DNA of 64,000 nucleotides from Porodaedalea pini (taxonomy: Eukaryota > Basidiomycota > Agaricomycetes > Hymenochaetales > Hymenochaetaceae): NCBI GenBank assembly GCA_002794775.1, contig NBAY01000103.1, positions 1 to 64,000 of the forward strand. The letters run 5' to 3'. This document shows, piece after piece, positions 44,279 to 56,421 of this stretch (within the stretch, counting starts at the first letter, position 1; each line of letters opens with the position of its first letter). The notes under the pieces were generated by a model. It made no database searches, had not been told where the DNA came from, and worked only from the letters and a program-made list of their open reading frames with translations. The position numbers were made by a program, and so were the translations under genes.

Positions 44279-46695
44279 TCAAGGATTCGAGGCATATCGA
44301 CTTCGTGCGCGAATTCGCTCACCAAAGTGCCAGAACAACCACGGTCTGCAGTATCAGTACAAACGACATAAGTCCGCGACCAAGCACTATGCAAAAGCAC
44401 TCACGCAGGGCAGCCAATAGCAATCGCGAACGCTGCAAGTATTGTATCACCCTTCCCATAGCCCAGGGCGCTGTACATTGCAGGCGCGAATAAAGGGAAG
44501 CCAAAACCCGCAAGTGAGCGTAGAAAGGAGACGGCAGCTAGCGCAGAAGCGGCGTGCAAAGTGAAGGCGTCGATCACATACGTCTGGATAGATTGGAAGT
44601 TGAGCACCATGCCGGCACCAATGAAAGCGAGTCCAATGTCGGGCACAATCCAGTGCACGTGCTTTTGAGCTGTCCAACCCATGAGAATGAGACCGATGGG
44701 GAGGCAAATCGTCCCTGGGACCATCATGGCTACATCACAATGCCGGGAATATGAGCATTGAACCTTGCAAAGAAACCGAGAGATGGAAGGTGTAAGACGT
44801 ACGGAGTCGAAATTCTGGTTTCCCAATACCACCGTTCCGCGCCTTGAGGCGCTTGTAGATCGGGTCTAAGAGGCGCGCACTGATCTGACTCACTCCCGTG
44901 AGGCCGATCCCTAGCGCGAGGTAGTTGAGTCCCGCGATGCCAACAGGCTCGCCATAGATGCCTTCGTAGATGGCGGGCACTGTTAAAAGAAGGAAGACGA
45001 TGAAAAATGGGAATGAGACAAGACCGAGATAGTCGTGCACACCTGTTGTCAAAATTAGATATATTAAACCATAGCTAGTGTATGTGGGGAGCAGAAGTAA
45101 GCCCGACCGAAGGAGGAAAACAGGCAGGACGAGACGCACACAAATGCCATGTAGATTCCTAACAGCTGGATTATGGGCTCTTCAGCGAAGAGCACAAATG
45201 GTCGTTTGATTGCCTTCTGGAAGACGTGCTTCCAGCTGTACACAGTGACAATACTAAGTGCGCGTTCCTTTGGTAGAATGACTTAAGCTGACGCACTTGC
45301 GATCCGACCCCTGGAACGGCGTGGTGATACTGTCAGACCCTTCGGCGGACTTCTCGATCCCGAGCTTCTTACGAAGCCTGCGGGCTTTGCGCTCGAGGAG
45401 TACGGGTACAAAAGCTTAGGCGTTTCAACGTTTACGTTAGCCAGGAGTTGTCAGAGTACACTTACTCTCTTTGAGGAAGAATAAACCCAGGATCTGTACG
45501 AAACCGTCCACAATCGACGTACTCCAGAACTATACATTGTTTAGCATCACTATAGAAGAAAAGACACGAAGCGGAGAAAATGTACCACCCAGCGCCATGT
45601 TGACCGCTCGGCAATCCAGGAGCCACAGACAGGGCCGATGACGGGCCCGAGGAGCGGAGCGAGTGAATAGAGCGCGATAGCCTGCCCGCGTTCTTCGGCA
45701 CGCCAGCAGTCTCCGAGAACGCCACCACCGATCTACAGGGGCTCATGTTAGACCAGGAACGACAGAGGAAGATGAGAGAAAGAAGACATACGGAGAGAGG
45801 TGCACTTCCACCAAGACCGGCGAGAAAGCGAAAGGCAATAAGCTCACCGGTGTTCTGAGCGCCACCACAAGCCGTGTTCCAAACTATTTAGATTGCACCT
45901 ACTGAGAGTTTGAAAGGAGAAGACAAGAAAGGAGACACGCACTGAGGTACCACATATTCGCAAGCTGTAAGACGCGTGAACGGCCGTACAGCTCTGAGAG
46001 CGGGCCGAGGAAGAGTGGACCGAACGCTGTTATGAAGTCGGCTCCGTTAATCGACATTGAGAGAAAGCGACTGTAAGTCACGTACCGTAACCGAGGACAA
46101 ACACTGAAGTACTCATGGCCATAACTACTGTGCTCGTGATTCCGAGATGCGACGCGAGCTGGTCGGAGGCCGGAGCGATCATAGAAGAGGAGACAGGTGA
46201 GATGAAGGTGAACGCTATCCGTAGATTTATATTGGTTTGTGTATGGTGAGAAGAAATAAAGCATGGACAGACCCGAAACAATGAGCGTCGCAATCCACTT
46301 CTTTTTGTATGACCAACTGCAAATGCATGCAGAATAGTCAGTGCCACGAAAAAAGGAGAGTCAAAGCCGCACTTTAGGGGATTGGCTCGGTCTCCTGGGC
46401 CGTCCCAGTCAACGACCATGACTCCACCCTTCTCTCGCACGCCCGCGAACCCCGCCTCAAGTGCCTTCGCGCTGATGTGTTCGCTGGCGTTGCTCCTCCG
46501 TGAAGCCAGTGAGTTCCGTCGCGTTGCATCTGTGCTCTGCTGGCCTGGCGGCTCATCTTCTCCAAGTTGCATATGCGTTTTGCTGCTCTCACTGCTCTTT
46601 TCTTTCAGCGGAACATCGACGGGGGAATCGGCAGCCGGATCATCGTGGAAAGGCGTTGGTGAAACGACGTTCGTTTCATTGTGGCGGCTTGCCAT
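44279..46695 (-). CDS. MFS exporter, DHA1 (TPO1/FLU1-like) family
   Basis: Starts at 46695 (MASRHNETNVVSPTPF). A Ser/Thr-rich cytosolic N-terminal tail of ~110 residues is followed by WDGPGDRANP, as in fungal 12-TM drug:H+ antiporters. Core motifs include GPLSELYGRSRVLQLANM, GPVIGPVCGSWIAE, DPIYKRL, and VIDAFTLHAASALAA with FGFPLFAPAMY near the end. The last exon follows an intron (about 44340-44412) and ends RARSRYASNP at 44279. It should extrude small molecules such as polyamines or drugs at the plasma membrane; the substrate is unknown. Several short introns; no stop or frameshift noted. Confidence 0.88.
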
Positions 46696-47793
46696 CGTCT
46701 GAGACGGCGTGCGAAGGGAGATAGGTTTTGTGCAAGGAGGCGGGCATGCTTAATGACTTCGGACGTTGTTTATAAGTAAGTCGAGAGGAAACCAGATGAC
46801 GCGCTCGAAAATTCAATGCGCCGATTGGACTCACGGTTTCGGCATCGCCGTGCCGACAGCTTTCCTATTTTTGGACCGATCATTCCGTGTTTTGATTTCG
46901 GCGCTGACCAACCATCATTCTCGTCATTCGACTTGTCGGACTCGTAGGACTTTCGCGCGCTATCTTAGTATCTATTCAAAACGCTCAATTGCGCAGAGAA
47001 GGAAATACACGGGGTGCGCTCGTCTACAAGAAAGCACGCCCACGGAAAGCTGGAATCTATGGAGTCTGGATAAATTTACCATACGTTTCGCTTGGCTTGT
47101 TTCATTGCAACTTCTTCGTCACTTTACAGCTTAGCATTCACCGACCCGATGCCTCGGTCAGAGCACATCAACTTGAAGTCTCACTTTTCAAGGAAGAAGA
47201 ACACAAGAGTTCGTGCAATTACGGAAGTGAGGACGGGTTTGGCGCAAAGGCACTGTCAAACTCTGATTCCTTGTAGAAACCCTTCCAGCACAGTTTAGAC
47301 ATCTTACCCTTCGACTGACTACAACCACTTGTTTGTTACTTCACATCGAGTACTTGCTTGATAAGATTCCATGCTGTGTCAAGATGATTTATGCATGAGA
47401 CATTCTTGCTTGAGATTTTGGATCTGCTCGTCAACATCACCATCATGGAAACGTTCCGCCGGGTTCTCTTCGTCTAGACTTTCGTTGCTGAGCAATGGCA
47501 ATAAAACAACATCCTATCCGTTCTCTGAAAGCCTTTCTGTCGTTGCGGAGTTAGCACAGAGGGTCCGCTAAATATCACTCTGCCCGTTGACGAAGCCATT
47601 CTCCTGCCTCAAGATTTCGCCAAAGCATAGAAAAACGTGAATCCATATCTTCTAATTTATTCCGACAACGTCGTATCGCCGTACCTACCCCATTTGTTTT
47701 CCGTCCGGACGCAGAGCAGTGCTGCGATCTATTGTGTGTACTATGATGCAGTTCATGCTAACTAAGTTAACTCTTTTCTCGTCTTCTCCGTAG
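46696..47793. other. Intergenic / upstream of chitinase remnant
   Basis: Promoter side of the MFS exporter, then DNA that may hold decayed N-terminal exons of the chitinase pseudogene (SSALNITLPVDEA-like frame near 47570). Not resolved. Confidence 0.35.
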
Positions 47794-48807
47794 GACATAA
47801 AGACATTGCTTTCCATTGGCTGCTGAACAGGCTCGCTCTTCTACTCAGCCAACGTTGGCGATGAGACAACCCGTACCAAGTTCATCAAGGCCGTGACGGA
47901 CATTGCGAAGATCTACTAGCTCGACGGGATCGACTTCGGGTGCGTGCTCTCTCTTCACATTTTCTTATGTATTCTGTTATTTATTCATGCGCAGCTGGGA
48001 ATACTCGGGGAACCAAGGCAGAGGATGCAACACAATCTCGCCCAACGACGCTTCCAACTTCCTCACCTTCCTCTAGGAGCTACGAAAACCTCAACAGGCC
48101 CCTCCCCCATCCTTACCGCCTCAACAACCCTCACACCCTTCGTCAACAACACGGGGAGACCTTCCCCCGGCGTGTCTGCTTTCGCCAAAGTTCTGGATTA
48201 TCTCGCGATCATGGGCTACGACGTCTAAGGGAGCTGGAGCGCCGCTTAACGACACCTGTGCGAGCGCGGACAACCAACAGGGCAACGCCGTCGGCGCAGC
48301 AGCGGTATGGACCGCTACAGGGATGCCCTTGGGCCAGATCGTGCTCGGTGTCGCTTCCTATCATCATTCCTTCGCTGTTAACTGGACCTCCGCGTTCAAT
48401 GGCCCCAGCACTACCGATCTAGCGCCTACCCAGCCTTTCCGGTAGGTGACGCATGGGACGACGCGCCAGACATCGACGTCCGCGGAGTGTTCGAGAACCA
48501 GGGTGGCGTGCAGGTCTTCTTTAACCTCGTCGGTTCAAGCCTTCTTCTCGCGAACGGCACGGCCGCGCCAGATGTGCGCTACCGCTTCGACAACTGCAGC
48601 AAGACAGACTACGAGTACAACATGTCGTCGAGTGTCATTATCAGCTATGACCGTCCCGACGCGTTCGCGGCCAATGCCAGCTTCATAGACAACATGGGCC
48701 TCATGGGTCTCGCTATTTGGGAGGCCGGTGGGGACTCGAATGACACGCTTCTGGATGCTACTCGCGGCGCGGCTGGATTCGAGGATGATAATAGTTGCGA
48801 TGATTAA
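47794..48807 (+). pseudogene. GH18 chitinase pseudogene
   Basis: The frame gives KTLLSIG-C, FYSANVGDETTRTKF, LDGIDFG/WEYSGNQGRGCNTIS, IMGYDV, PLGQIVLGVASYHHSF, and a C-terminal stretch ending LMGLAIWEAGGDSNDTLL and EDDNSCDD. These are the family-18 signatures in order. Stops replace codons after SIGC, before LDGID, after FLTFL and after GYDV, and a frameshift follows near 48440. One intron (about 47939-47995) splits the active-site motif. The D-x-x-D-x-D-x-E motif reads DGIDFGWE, so the middle Asp is Gly. No enzyme can be made. GH18 enzymes hydrolyse chitin. Confidence 0.88.
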
Positions 48808-49640
48808 AGGTGTTGATGAGAGCTTTCTAAACTTCCTTGGTCACTGCTTCAAGCTGCATACACACCCATTGAAACCAATTGCGTTCCGTAGCTTTTTTTG
48901 CTTTGATTTTCCATACTTGTACACATTTGTTCTCTTTACTGTTTATCAATCTAGTACACCGGGGTGGAGAACTCATGTATGCACTCTGTGGGAGAAATGC
49001 AACTGTGAAATTTGACATTGAACCTTAACCTAAGACTTCAGTCCTGCCGAGCCAACTGCGGTCCTGACTATGACGTGGGCTGTATGTGCAAGAGTTATAG
49101 GGAAGGGAAGTAGGTGGAGATTGTGCATTGTTGAGTCGCATGCACAATGAGCAATCTTTATAAGTGAGCTATGTGACAAAAGTGCGAACCACAGTGAAAG
49201 GAAACTCTGGATGGAAAGGGCTGTATATTATGGGGGCTGCGGCAGATTAGCGAAGTTGAGCCTATCTTACCACAGCTTAGCTCCTGCACGACAAAGATGA
49301 GACATAATACGACAATGCAAGTATTGCTTGCTACTAGATCTCTGCGTCCTCAAGATTCGCACCATGTACTAAAAAGTCTGGTTCCCTTACTGCCATGACG
49401 AATGCTTCCCTCAAACATGAAATGGAATTTCAAAGTCTCCTAAATGACATGATAGAGCGTAACGAAAGGACGTAAAGAAAGAATAAGAGGTTCAACTAGC
49501 AGAAATGTGTGCCTGCGAAGTACATGAGGACAGTGTGATAGACGACGACAACGGAAAGATGGGTAAAGAAAGGGATTGTTTCAATAGGAATGAGAAGCAA
49601 AGGAGATGATGCAAGGTACGACAGCTAGAATATTTATTAA
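48808..49640. other. Intergenic stretch
   Basis: No supported ORF, RNA gene or repeat between the chitinase remnant and the long protein gene on the minus strand. Confidence 0.4.
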
Positions 49641-52600
49641 TTATGAAGAGGAAATGTTCGATAAGTGAGAACCGGGTCCTAGCGCGACGTTAGATGAAGA
49701 CGCCGACGCCGACAGCGTAAACGCAGAGCCCTCAGTACGAACGAGGAGGCCCTTCACTTCTGCGAGGCAGTCAAGCAACCGCGCAGTCACGACCCGCGCG
49801 TTTTCCAACAGTGGCTTGATATTCTCCGGTGTCATCGCGAGCTTCAGGTTCGAAACCGGCTGAACCGGCGCCACAGACGCATCGAACGATGGAATGCCCT
49901 TGCTGTGCTTCGGCGGAACGGTGCGCACAGATGAGAACTGCCTCTCTCGGTCTCTGTCCTTGCCTGCTCGCGAGCGTGGCCTACGCGCTGATTCTGATGT
50001 GGCTGGAGTCTGGCGCCCCAACGGCCCACCAGATCCGGTGGACAACATACTGACGTTATTTTCGTCGACATTCGAGAGGCGTGGCGAGCGTATGTTCGTT
50101 AACGACTGATCCGGTGTCGCGATGCTTCCTTGCGATGAGCTGAATGGATGGCTATGATGCTTGGGAGTGATGGGCCGGGATGACGGAGGCATAGAAAGTC
50201 GATTTTGCTGTTTCTTTTTGCGTAGCTTCATCGTAGAGCCCCGACCTGAGGAAGATACGTCAGCAATTGCAGCAATCTGCGCGTCGACATCTGATGTTGA
50301 ATCCATCCTGTCCCAGTCCGAGTCTTCGATGTCATCACTGGCATCCTCGCGTGATGTAGCAGCATGACTATCTCTTTCCTCTGGACCCGTCCGACCTGAA
50401 ATATCGAGAACTGCATCCGACTGCTCACTGCTCTGCTCTGGCGAGTCCGCAGACGACAAGGTGGCCGTCGCCTTGTGCTTTTGCCCAAGTCGAAATAGAG
50501 ACGCCAGACTCGGTCGGCGTGGTGATGACTTGTGTGTGAGGGGCAGCCCTCCTGTGAATTGGCTATAGTCCGGCACAGGCGAACGCATCGATTCGATAAG
50601 CGCTGCGCTCGTTTCAGATTTCCTACGAGCGTTAGGAGGCTGCGTGGGTACGCCGGCAACGGTGTTGTAACTGTAGGGGTGATTGTCGATTTGTCGAGGG
50701 TGGCTGTCGAATGACGATTCGGTACTAATTGTTGTCGACGAATGTGCAACCATGCCTTCAGGCTGGTTCTGAATGGCACGTACAGCACTCCGTTTTAAGC
50801 TGCGTAACATGTCGCGTATCCCGACCATCCCAAGCCTGCTTACCCTTCTTTTCTTGTTCATCGGAGAATCAGGCGTTGGACCCATTATCACCGACTCATC
50901 GGTTGGAAGAGTCAATGAGCTGTCCATAGCCTCATCCGCTGCGCCCCACGGCGCTGAAAGCAGGTCGGGAACATTAAGTTGTACACCCTCTTTCGCCGAC
51001 TCTGCATTGTTCAGCATCTCTTTGAGAAGGTATAGCTGACGGTGGCCAAAGTCATGTCGTCCTGTCGACGCATGCCACGAGACAAGCGCAGGCGGGCTCC
51101 CGGTTGGTGGATTTTTGGGGCTCGCGACGTCCGCTAGTGAGAGATCGGGCTTGCCTTCGTCACCCGCGAGCGTTACTGCACGCTCGCGGTTCTTGCCTCG
51201 GCTATCTACACGTGCGCCAGTACGCGCTGCATCGCTGTCATCTGCAAGGGCGGCTAGCGCAGCCTGCGTCGAAGGTTCAGCGACGCTCCCCGTTCCTAGT
51301 TCAATGAGCAAGTCCGCACACTCCCAGGCTATGCTATACTTCGCATCGATAGCCCGGAATGCTAGAGCGAGGCTCCTGTAATCGATGATAGGTGGAAGCG
51401 GGGGATTTGTGCTCGATCTTGCTCGTGAATTGGAACGCGAAAGCCCAAAGAGGCCGGCAGTTGGTGAGGTTGCGCGCGACGGTGGACGAGGCGCGTCAAG
51501 GATGCTCTGGATTTGCGTAGCAATCGTGAAATAGCTTGCTCGCAGTTCTTGCATCTCTGAATGCCCTTCATCAGTTATCCAGACGCAAAGACAAGGACAA
51601 ATAACCAACGTTCAACGCGCCCTGCAAATTCTCTCACCCGACCTAAATCTCTCTTCAATCCATCCTGCGCCCGGCTAATCCGACTTGGTATCTTCAAGTC
51701 ACCCAACGAATTTCTCCGATGGACGTTGGCATTGCCACTTGCAGTGGCATTTCCCGAAGCATCCATTCCAATAGGTAGAGGTGATGCGCGCCCGAGTGAC
51801 GCAGCCTGTGGAGATGGGCTAAGCCGTGAAACAGATGCGTTCTGACCCGGTGATGACGACGTAGCGAAAGATGAAGATTTAGAATGGGTGAGAGTTGGAA
51901 GATCGCCCGAGCGTCGAGGAGGGCCAGAGGAGGGCCAGTCACGCGGTGGACTGGACGTTGGTGAGGTAAGATCAACCTGAATGGCCCCAGATAACGAAGT
52001 TGGAATAGCTGACGGCGCCTTCGTAGAGTCCTTCGGCGATGACGGAAGGAGCTGGCTGTACAACGAATCGGAGTCAGGAGGGATAAAGGGCAGAGGTGGT
52101 ACAGCTGGCACCGGACATTGAAAATGGCTGTCTGCCGACTGTTGCTGACGTTTTCGTGCATGCGCGCTGGCGAGACTGATGCGACGCATGCTTCCCATAA
52201 ATCCTCGACGGCCACCCTTCTCGTCCGAACCTCTGTCCATATGCGCGAGTTCATCGCTACTTGCAGCCGTTCCAGTCGAACCAGTCGCACTCACGCTCCT
52301 ACCGGTTGCACTCATACTCGGTGAAGGAGAGAAATGTGATCGATTTTCATTCAGAGCTGATCCGGAGACGTGACGGGGGAAAACCGGGCGTGCCTTACCA
52401 AGAGATGAAGGCACTTGGTGTGAGTCAGGAATGCGTGGCCTAAGCCGCGTCGGTGTCTCCCCGCTGAACGGTGTCGAGACCTGTCGATGACTGTACTCAT
52501 GCATTGACATTTGGGACGACTCTCCATCCGAAGAATTCTTCCCACGTTCAGGCGAGGATGCCGACGCGGACCTTCTCGAGGAAAGGAGTTTTTGACCGAA

Positions 52601-54464
52601 TGCACGAATACGAGCCCTGCGAGGAGAAGTACTGATTCCTACCTCGGAATCTCCGGACTGGCTACCCTGCGTCGTCATCGGCACCGCCGTAGGAATTGCA
52701 ACTCGTAGCCGCCCTCGTTCCCTATCCCTCGATTTCGCTCTGCTTGCGTCCTGGATTTCGACTGCGAGACTAGATCGAGCGGATGCCGTTGCGTCCATCC
52801 CGCCCGAAACACGATGAAAAAATCGGTTCCGACTCGGTGTCTGCGGAGGACCGACAACTCCAGTTCCGGTGCCAGGCGGCAGCGGCGGCGGCGGCATAAT
52901 CGACGATGGAGACACATGAGGAGCGATGTGAGAGGGTGGACGTGGTGTTCTATTGTTGTCGAACCGGTCTACCTCCGCATCGAGCGTCGTCCCCGATAGA
53001 AACGCACTAGATGGACCTCCACTTGTCGGCGAGCACTCAATGTTCCGGTTGGCATTCTCTTGCGAGCCTGATTCTGTGCCCGTCCCATTGCTAAAACGCT
53101 TCCGTCCCCAGCGCCGCATGCTCCCTATGCGTGCGAGCAGCGGACTCTTGCTCGCAGAAGTGGGCGACATAGGTGCTGGTGGTATAGATGAGGCCTGAAT
53201 AGAAGACAAAGGCGTCGTGGGTGACAGCACCGCTCCCGTACTTGAAGATGGTGGAGTGCAAGGCCGGGAGTCTGGGGTTGAAGGTCGAAGAAAGGTCGGT
53301 TCAACTCCAGCCCTATCATCGAGCTCGAGAATGCTCGAGTCGAGATGAGGAGGCCTACTCTTCTTGCGCAGACGCCGCCGCTCTCTAGGAGCCTCCGGAC
53401 TCTGTGGAAAGCGGTTCGGCTTGACGAACTTCTGGTGCATGGGGGAGGACGGGGACGACTCGGCCGAATGTGTGCGCCTCAGAGAAAGTGCTAGATGTGC
53501 CGTAGAACTGTATATCGAGTCGCGGTCACGGTGGCCACCGGAGGTCGTCGTGGCAGGAATGGAGAAGACGGAATGGCTCGGAGAGGAGCGCGGGAAAGGC
53601 GATGGTGGGGATGTGTACGGCCCCAGGACATCACCGGAAGGAATTGCAGGAAGAAATGTCGGTAAAGTGATCACGGGAGGAAGTGAAGGGAGAGGTGGAA
53701 CGTCATTGGCTAACGAACCCAAGGGCCTTCTCCGAGACGATGTGACGGTCTTGTCCTCCTCATCATCGCAGTCAAAACCCACCTCTCGATCGAAGTTGTT
53801 TGCCTCGTCATCCGACGAATCCCATATAGCATCACGATCTCGCTCACGGCGCGACCTCTTGGAGCGCGCACTCGGACCTGCACCAGGACTGCTTGTCCCA
53901 GCTCCCATCTCAAAGTCCTCATCCCAGTTTTCCTCTTCAAGTTCCTCGTACACGTGAGCACGCTGCGCGCTTCGGGACTGAAGTCCAGCAGGAGTTGACG
54001 CACATGGTTTTGCGGGAGAATCGGTAGAATCGAGAAAGTCGTCGTCCCAGTTCTCGCGCTCTTCTTGCCTGCCAACACGACTGGGCCCAATCGCGCTCTG
54101 ATGGCGCGTTGAGGTGGGTGACTCGGACCACGCGCGGAGTCCTTCGACGACATTGCGCTGCGGTGTACGCAGAGTGCTTGCCTCTGCTATTCCTGTCAGC
54201 TTTTTCTTATAGATACATAGAAAAAAATATATACCTTTATCGATATGCTCAAGCCGCGACCTCGCCTTCATCTCATGTCGAGACGACGCATCGCTCGCAG
54301 ACAGTTTTTGCGCTGCACCATCGATCTGCTGAAAGACGAAGTCGTCATTCCAGACCTGAGAAGACGCTGTGATCACATCTCATCATTAATTTCGAACCAG
54401 AGATTAACTGCACGTCAGGACACGTACTAGTTGCGTTTTTGCGCTGCGGCGTCGCTGCTGCCAT
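49641..54464 (-). CDS. Large Ser/Pro-rich protein with WDDDF motifs, possible Byr4/Bfa1-like
   Basis: The gene starts at 54464 (MAAATPQRKNAT; an upstream ATG at 54617 is an alternative) and ends at 49641. It has introns near 54367-54427, 54195-54236 and 51561-51605, giving roughly 1,560 residues. Three Trp-Asp-rich blocks lie in the first ~130 residues (WNDDFVF, NWDDDFLD, NWDEDFEM). The rest is long, low-complexity Ser/Pro/Arg-rich sequence, and the C-terminal third contains helices (LALAFRAIDAKYSIAWECADLLIE; LLDCLAEVKGLLVRT). The motif recalls Byr4/Bfa1, the scaffold of the GAP that controls septation/mitotic exit, but similarity is limited to it. The gene appears intact. Confidence 0.75.
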
Positions 54465-54906
54465 CCCTGCTGTAGTCGAGGGATACAAGTCATCAGTTGT
54501 TATCATGAAGATGTCGCGGCGAGCCTTAAGCTCGATGAGCACCGACCGTGCCACCCACGTCGTAGTCGCCGTCGAGCGAAGAGGCAGAAGCAGTGCCTGC
54601 TCGTCGTGAATGTCCACATAGACGCGAAAGCATCACGTGCATCACATTGGTCACGTAAATTGTCTTACAAAATATGATCAGTCGACTAAAGCATTTCTAT
54701 ACACTACAGTTGAAAGCGGCTAAAGCTGACAACTGAAAATGTGTCAACTTGCAACTCTATCTAGTCTCTGAGTCCGTGTTAAATGGCCAAAAACTCACAT
54801 ATATAGATAGCAGTAGTGTACAGAATATAGCTTGCTGATCATAATCTTTTTTTTCTTGAATATCAAAAATTTTCAGGACAAGATTTGAAACAGTTGTCTA
54901 GATAGT
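54465..54906. other. Upstream region of the WDDDF-motif gene
   Basis: Includes an in-frame ATG at 54617 that could lengthen the protein, then AT-rich DNA up to the family-2 palindrome. No other feature seen. Confidence 0.4.
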
Positions 54907-55984
54907 TACTGCCCTTTGCAGAAGTATTGTCACACGTGATTTCACTGATTTTCATGCCACAAGAGCCTCAAAACACAAACATTTTCATATCTCAACCAAA
55001 AGTTGACCTTTTTGCATCATCTAAGTTGATAAATTCATTTTTTTATCTCATCTTTCATATTTCAACAAGAGTGATAAGAAATAGTCAAAATTGGAGTCCA
55101 AAACAGCAAAAATGCTGTTTTTGAACCCATTTCCCTTGTTCATTTTTTCCTGCACTCAGATTTCACTGTACAGTGCTCCAGACCAGCCCAGAATTCCAGT
55201 ATTAGTCTATTATGAATTTACAGACTGATTTTGAGATGTATTGTGAGGTAGATGTGCTGAATTGGTGCATGCCTAAAACACACAAATCCCCTCTGTTTCT
55301 GCAAGCCCCCCAGCCCCAGGAAAAATTCTTCTCAGCTAAGTTCATGCATGCAAATTCATTCAAATTGTATTGGAAGAGATTTGAGCAGCATCCATGGATA
55401 CAGGCTTGCTTCATGAATCAGGGATATGTTCACAAGAATAGTGCATACAGTCAGAATCTGGTACTCAATTCAGCTCACTGGTTGATGCTAGAGCCCTGGA
55501 TGCTGCTCAAATCTCTTCCAATACACTTTGAATGAATTTACATGCATGAACTCAGCTGAGAAGAACTTTTCCTGGGGGCTGGGGGCTTGCAGAAACAGAG
55601 GGGATTTGTGTGTTTTAGGCATGCACCAATTCAGCACATCTACCTCACAATACATCTCAAAATCAGTCTGTAAATTCATAATAGACTAATACTGGAATTC
55701 TGGGCTGGTCTGGAGCACTGTACAGTGAAATCTGAGTGCAGGAAAAAATGAACAAGGGAAATGGGTTCAAAAACAGCATTTTTGCTGTTTTGGACTCCAA
55801 TTTTGACTATTTCTTATCACTCTTGTTGAAATATGAAAGATGAGATAAAAAAATGAATTTATCAACTTAGATGATGCAAAAAGGTCAACTTTTGGTTGAG
55901 ATATGAAAATGTTTGTGTTTTGAGGCTCTTGTGGCATGAAAATCAGTGAAATCACGTGTGACAATACTTCTGAAAAGGGCAGTA
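54907..55984. mobile_element. Family-2 palindromic TA element, full copy
   Basis: 1,078 bp from TA-CTGCCC (54907) to GGGCAG-TA (55984) in a TTA...TAA context. The two ~480 bp arms are nearly perfect inverted repeats around a ~105 bp centre (starts after GAGCAGCATCCATGG near 55382). The centre differs from family 1. A CACGTG box lies within the terminal 40 bp on each side. The 107-codon ORF at 55212-55535 is an accident of the palindrome. It is related to the truncated copy at 15062. Confidence 0.9.
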
Positions 55985-56421
55985 AACAGAAAGACCAAAA
56001 CTTCATATTTTCGAAATTTAAAAACACAGATCTCTAGCTAAATACAATCCCAAGAGTTCTGTGGGGGCTTGATTGCAAGTTTGTGTCCAGTTGAAGAAGC
56101 AGTTCCCTCAACATTGTGTGTCACCAGATTAGGCAAGTAAGGTTAGCGCCACCCGCATCCTACCTTATCGAGTTTATCTTTCCCCTACCTTAGCCATGAA
56201 TTAGCCCCACAACAGCAAACTCCGGTTGTTAGCTACACTATCACAAGAGTGTTATCACACCGTTAAAAGAGTTGCCGAACAGGGCCTTAGGAGTGCTCGT
56301 CGCCCTTGCATGAGGACGAACAATTGAATTCATCTACTTTGCAATTGAACATTCTAGTATAGTCTCCTTTGTAGAAAAAGCTATCGTAATACATTTGATA
56401 GACATCATATTTTTTTTCCTT
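55985..56421. other. Intergenic stretch
   Basis: 3' flank of CSE1; T-rich run near 56410. Nothing else recognised. Confidence 0.4.

Noticed and set aside
53364..53957. Plus-strand 197-codon ORF within the WDDDF-motif gene
   Set aside because: Antisense shadow of a long GC-rich minus-strand gene.
55212..55535. 107-codon ORF within the family-2 palindrome (also 63-codon versions on the other strand and at 15121)
   Set aside because: It arises from the palindrome, appears in both directions, has no domain and is truncated differently in the two copies.
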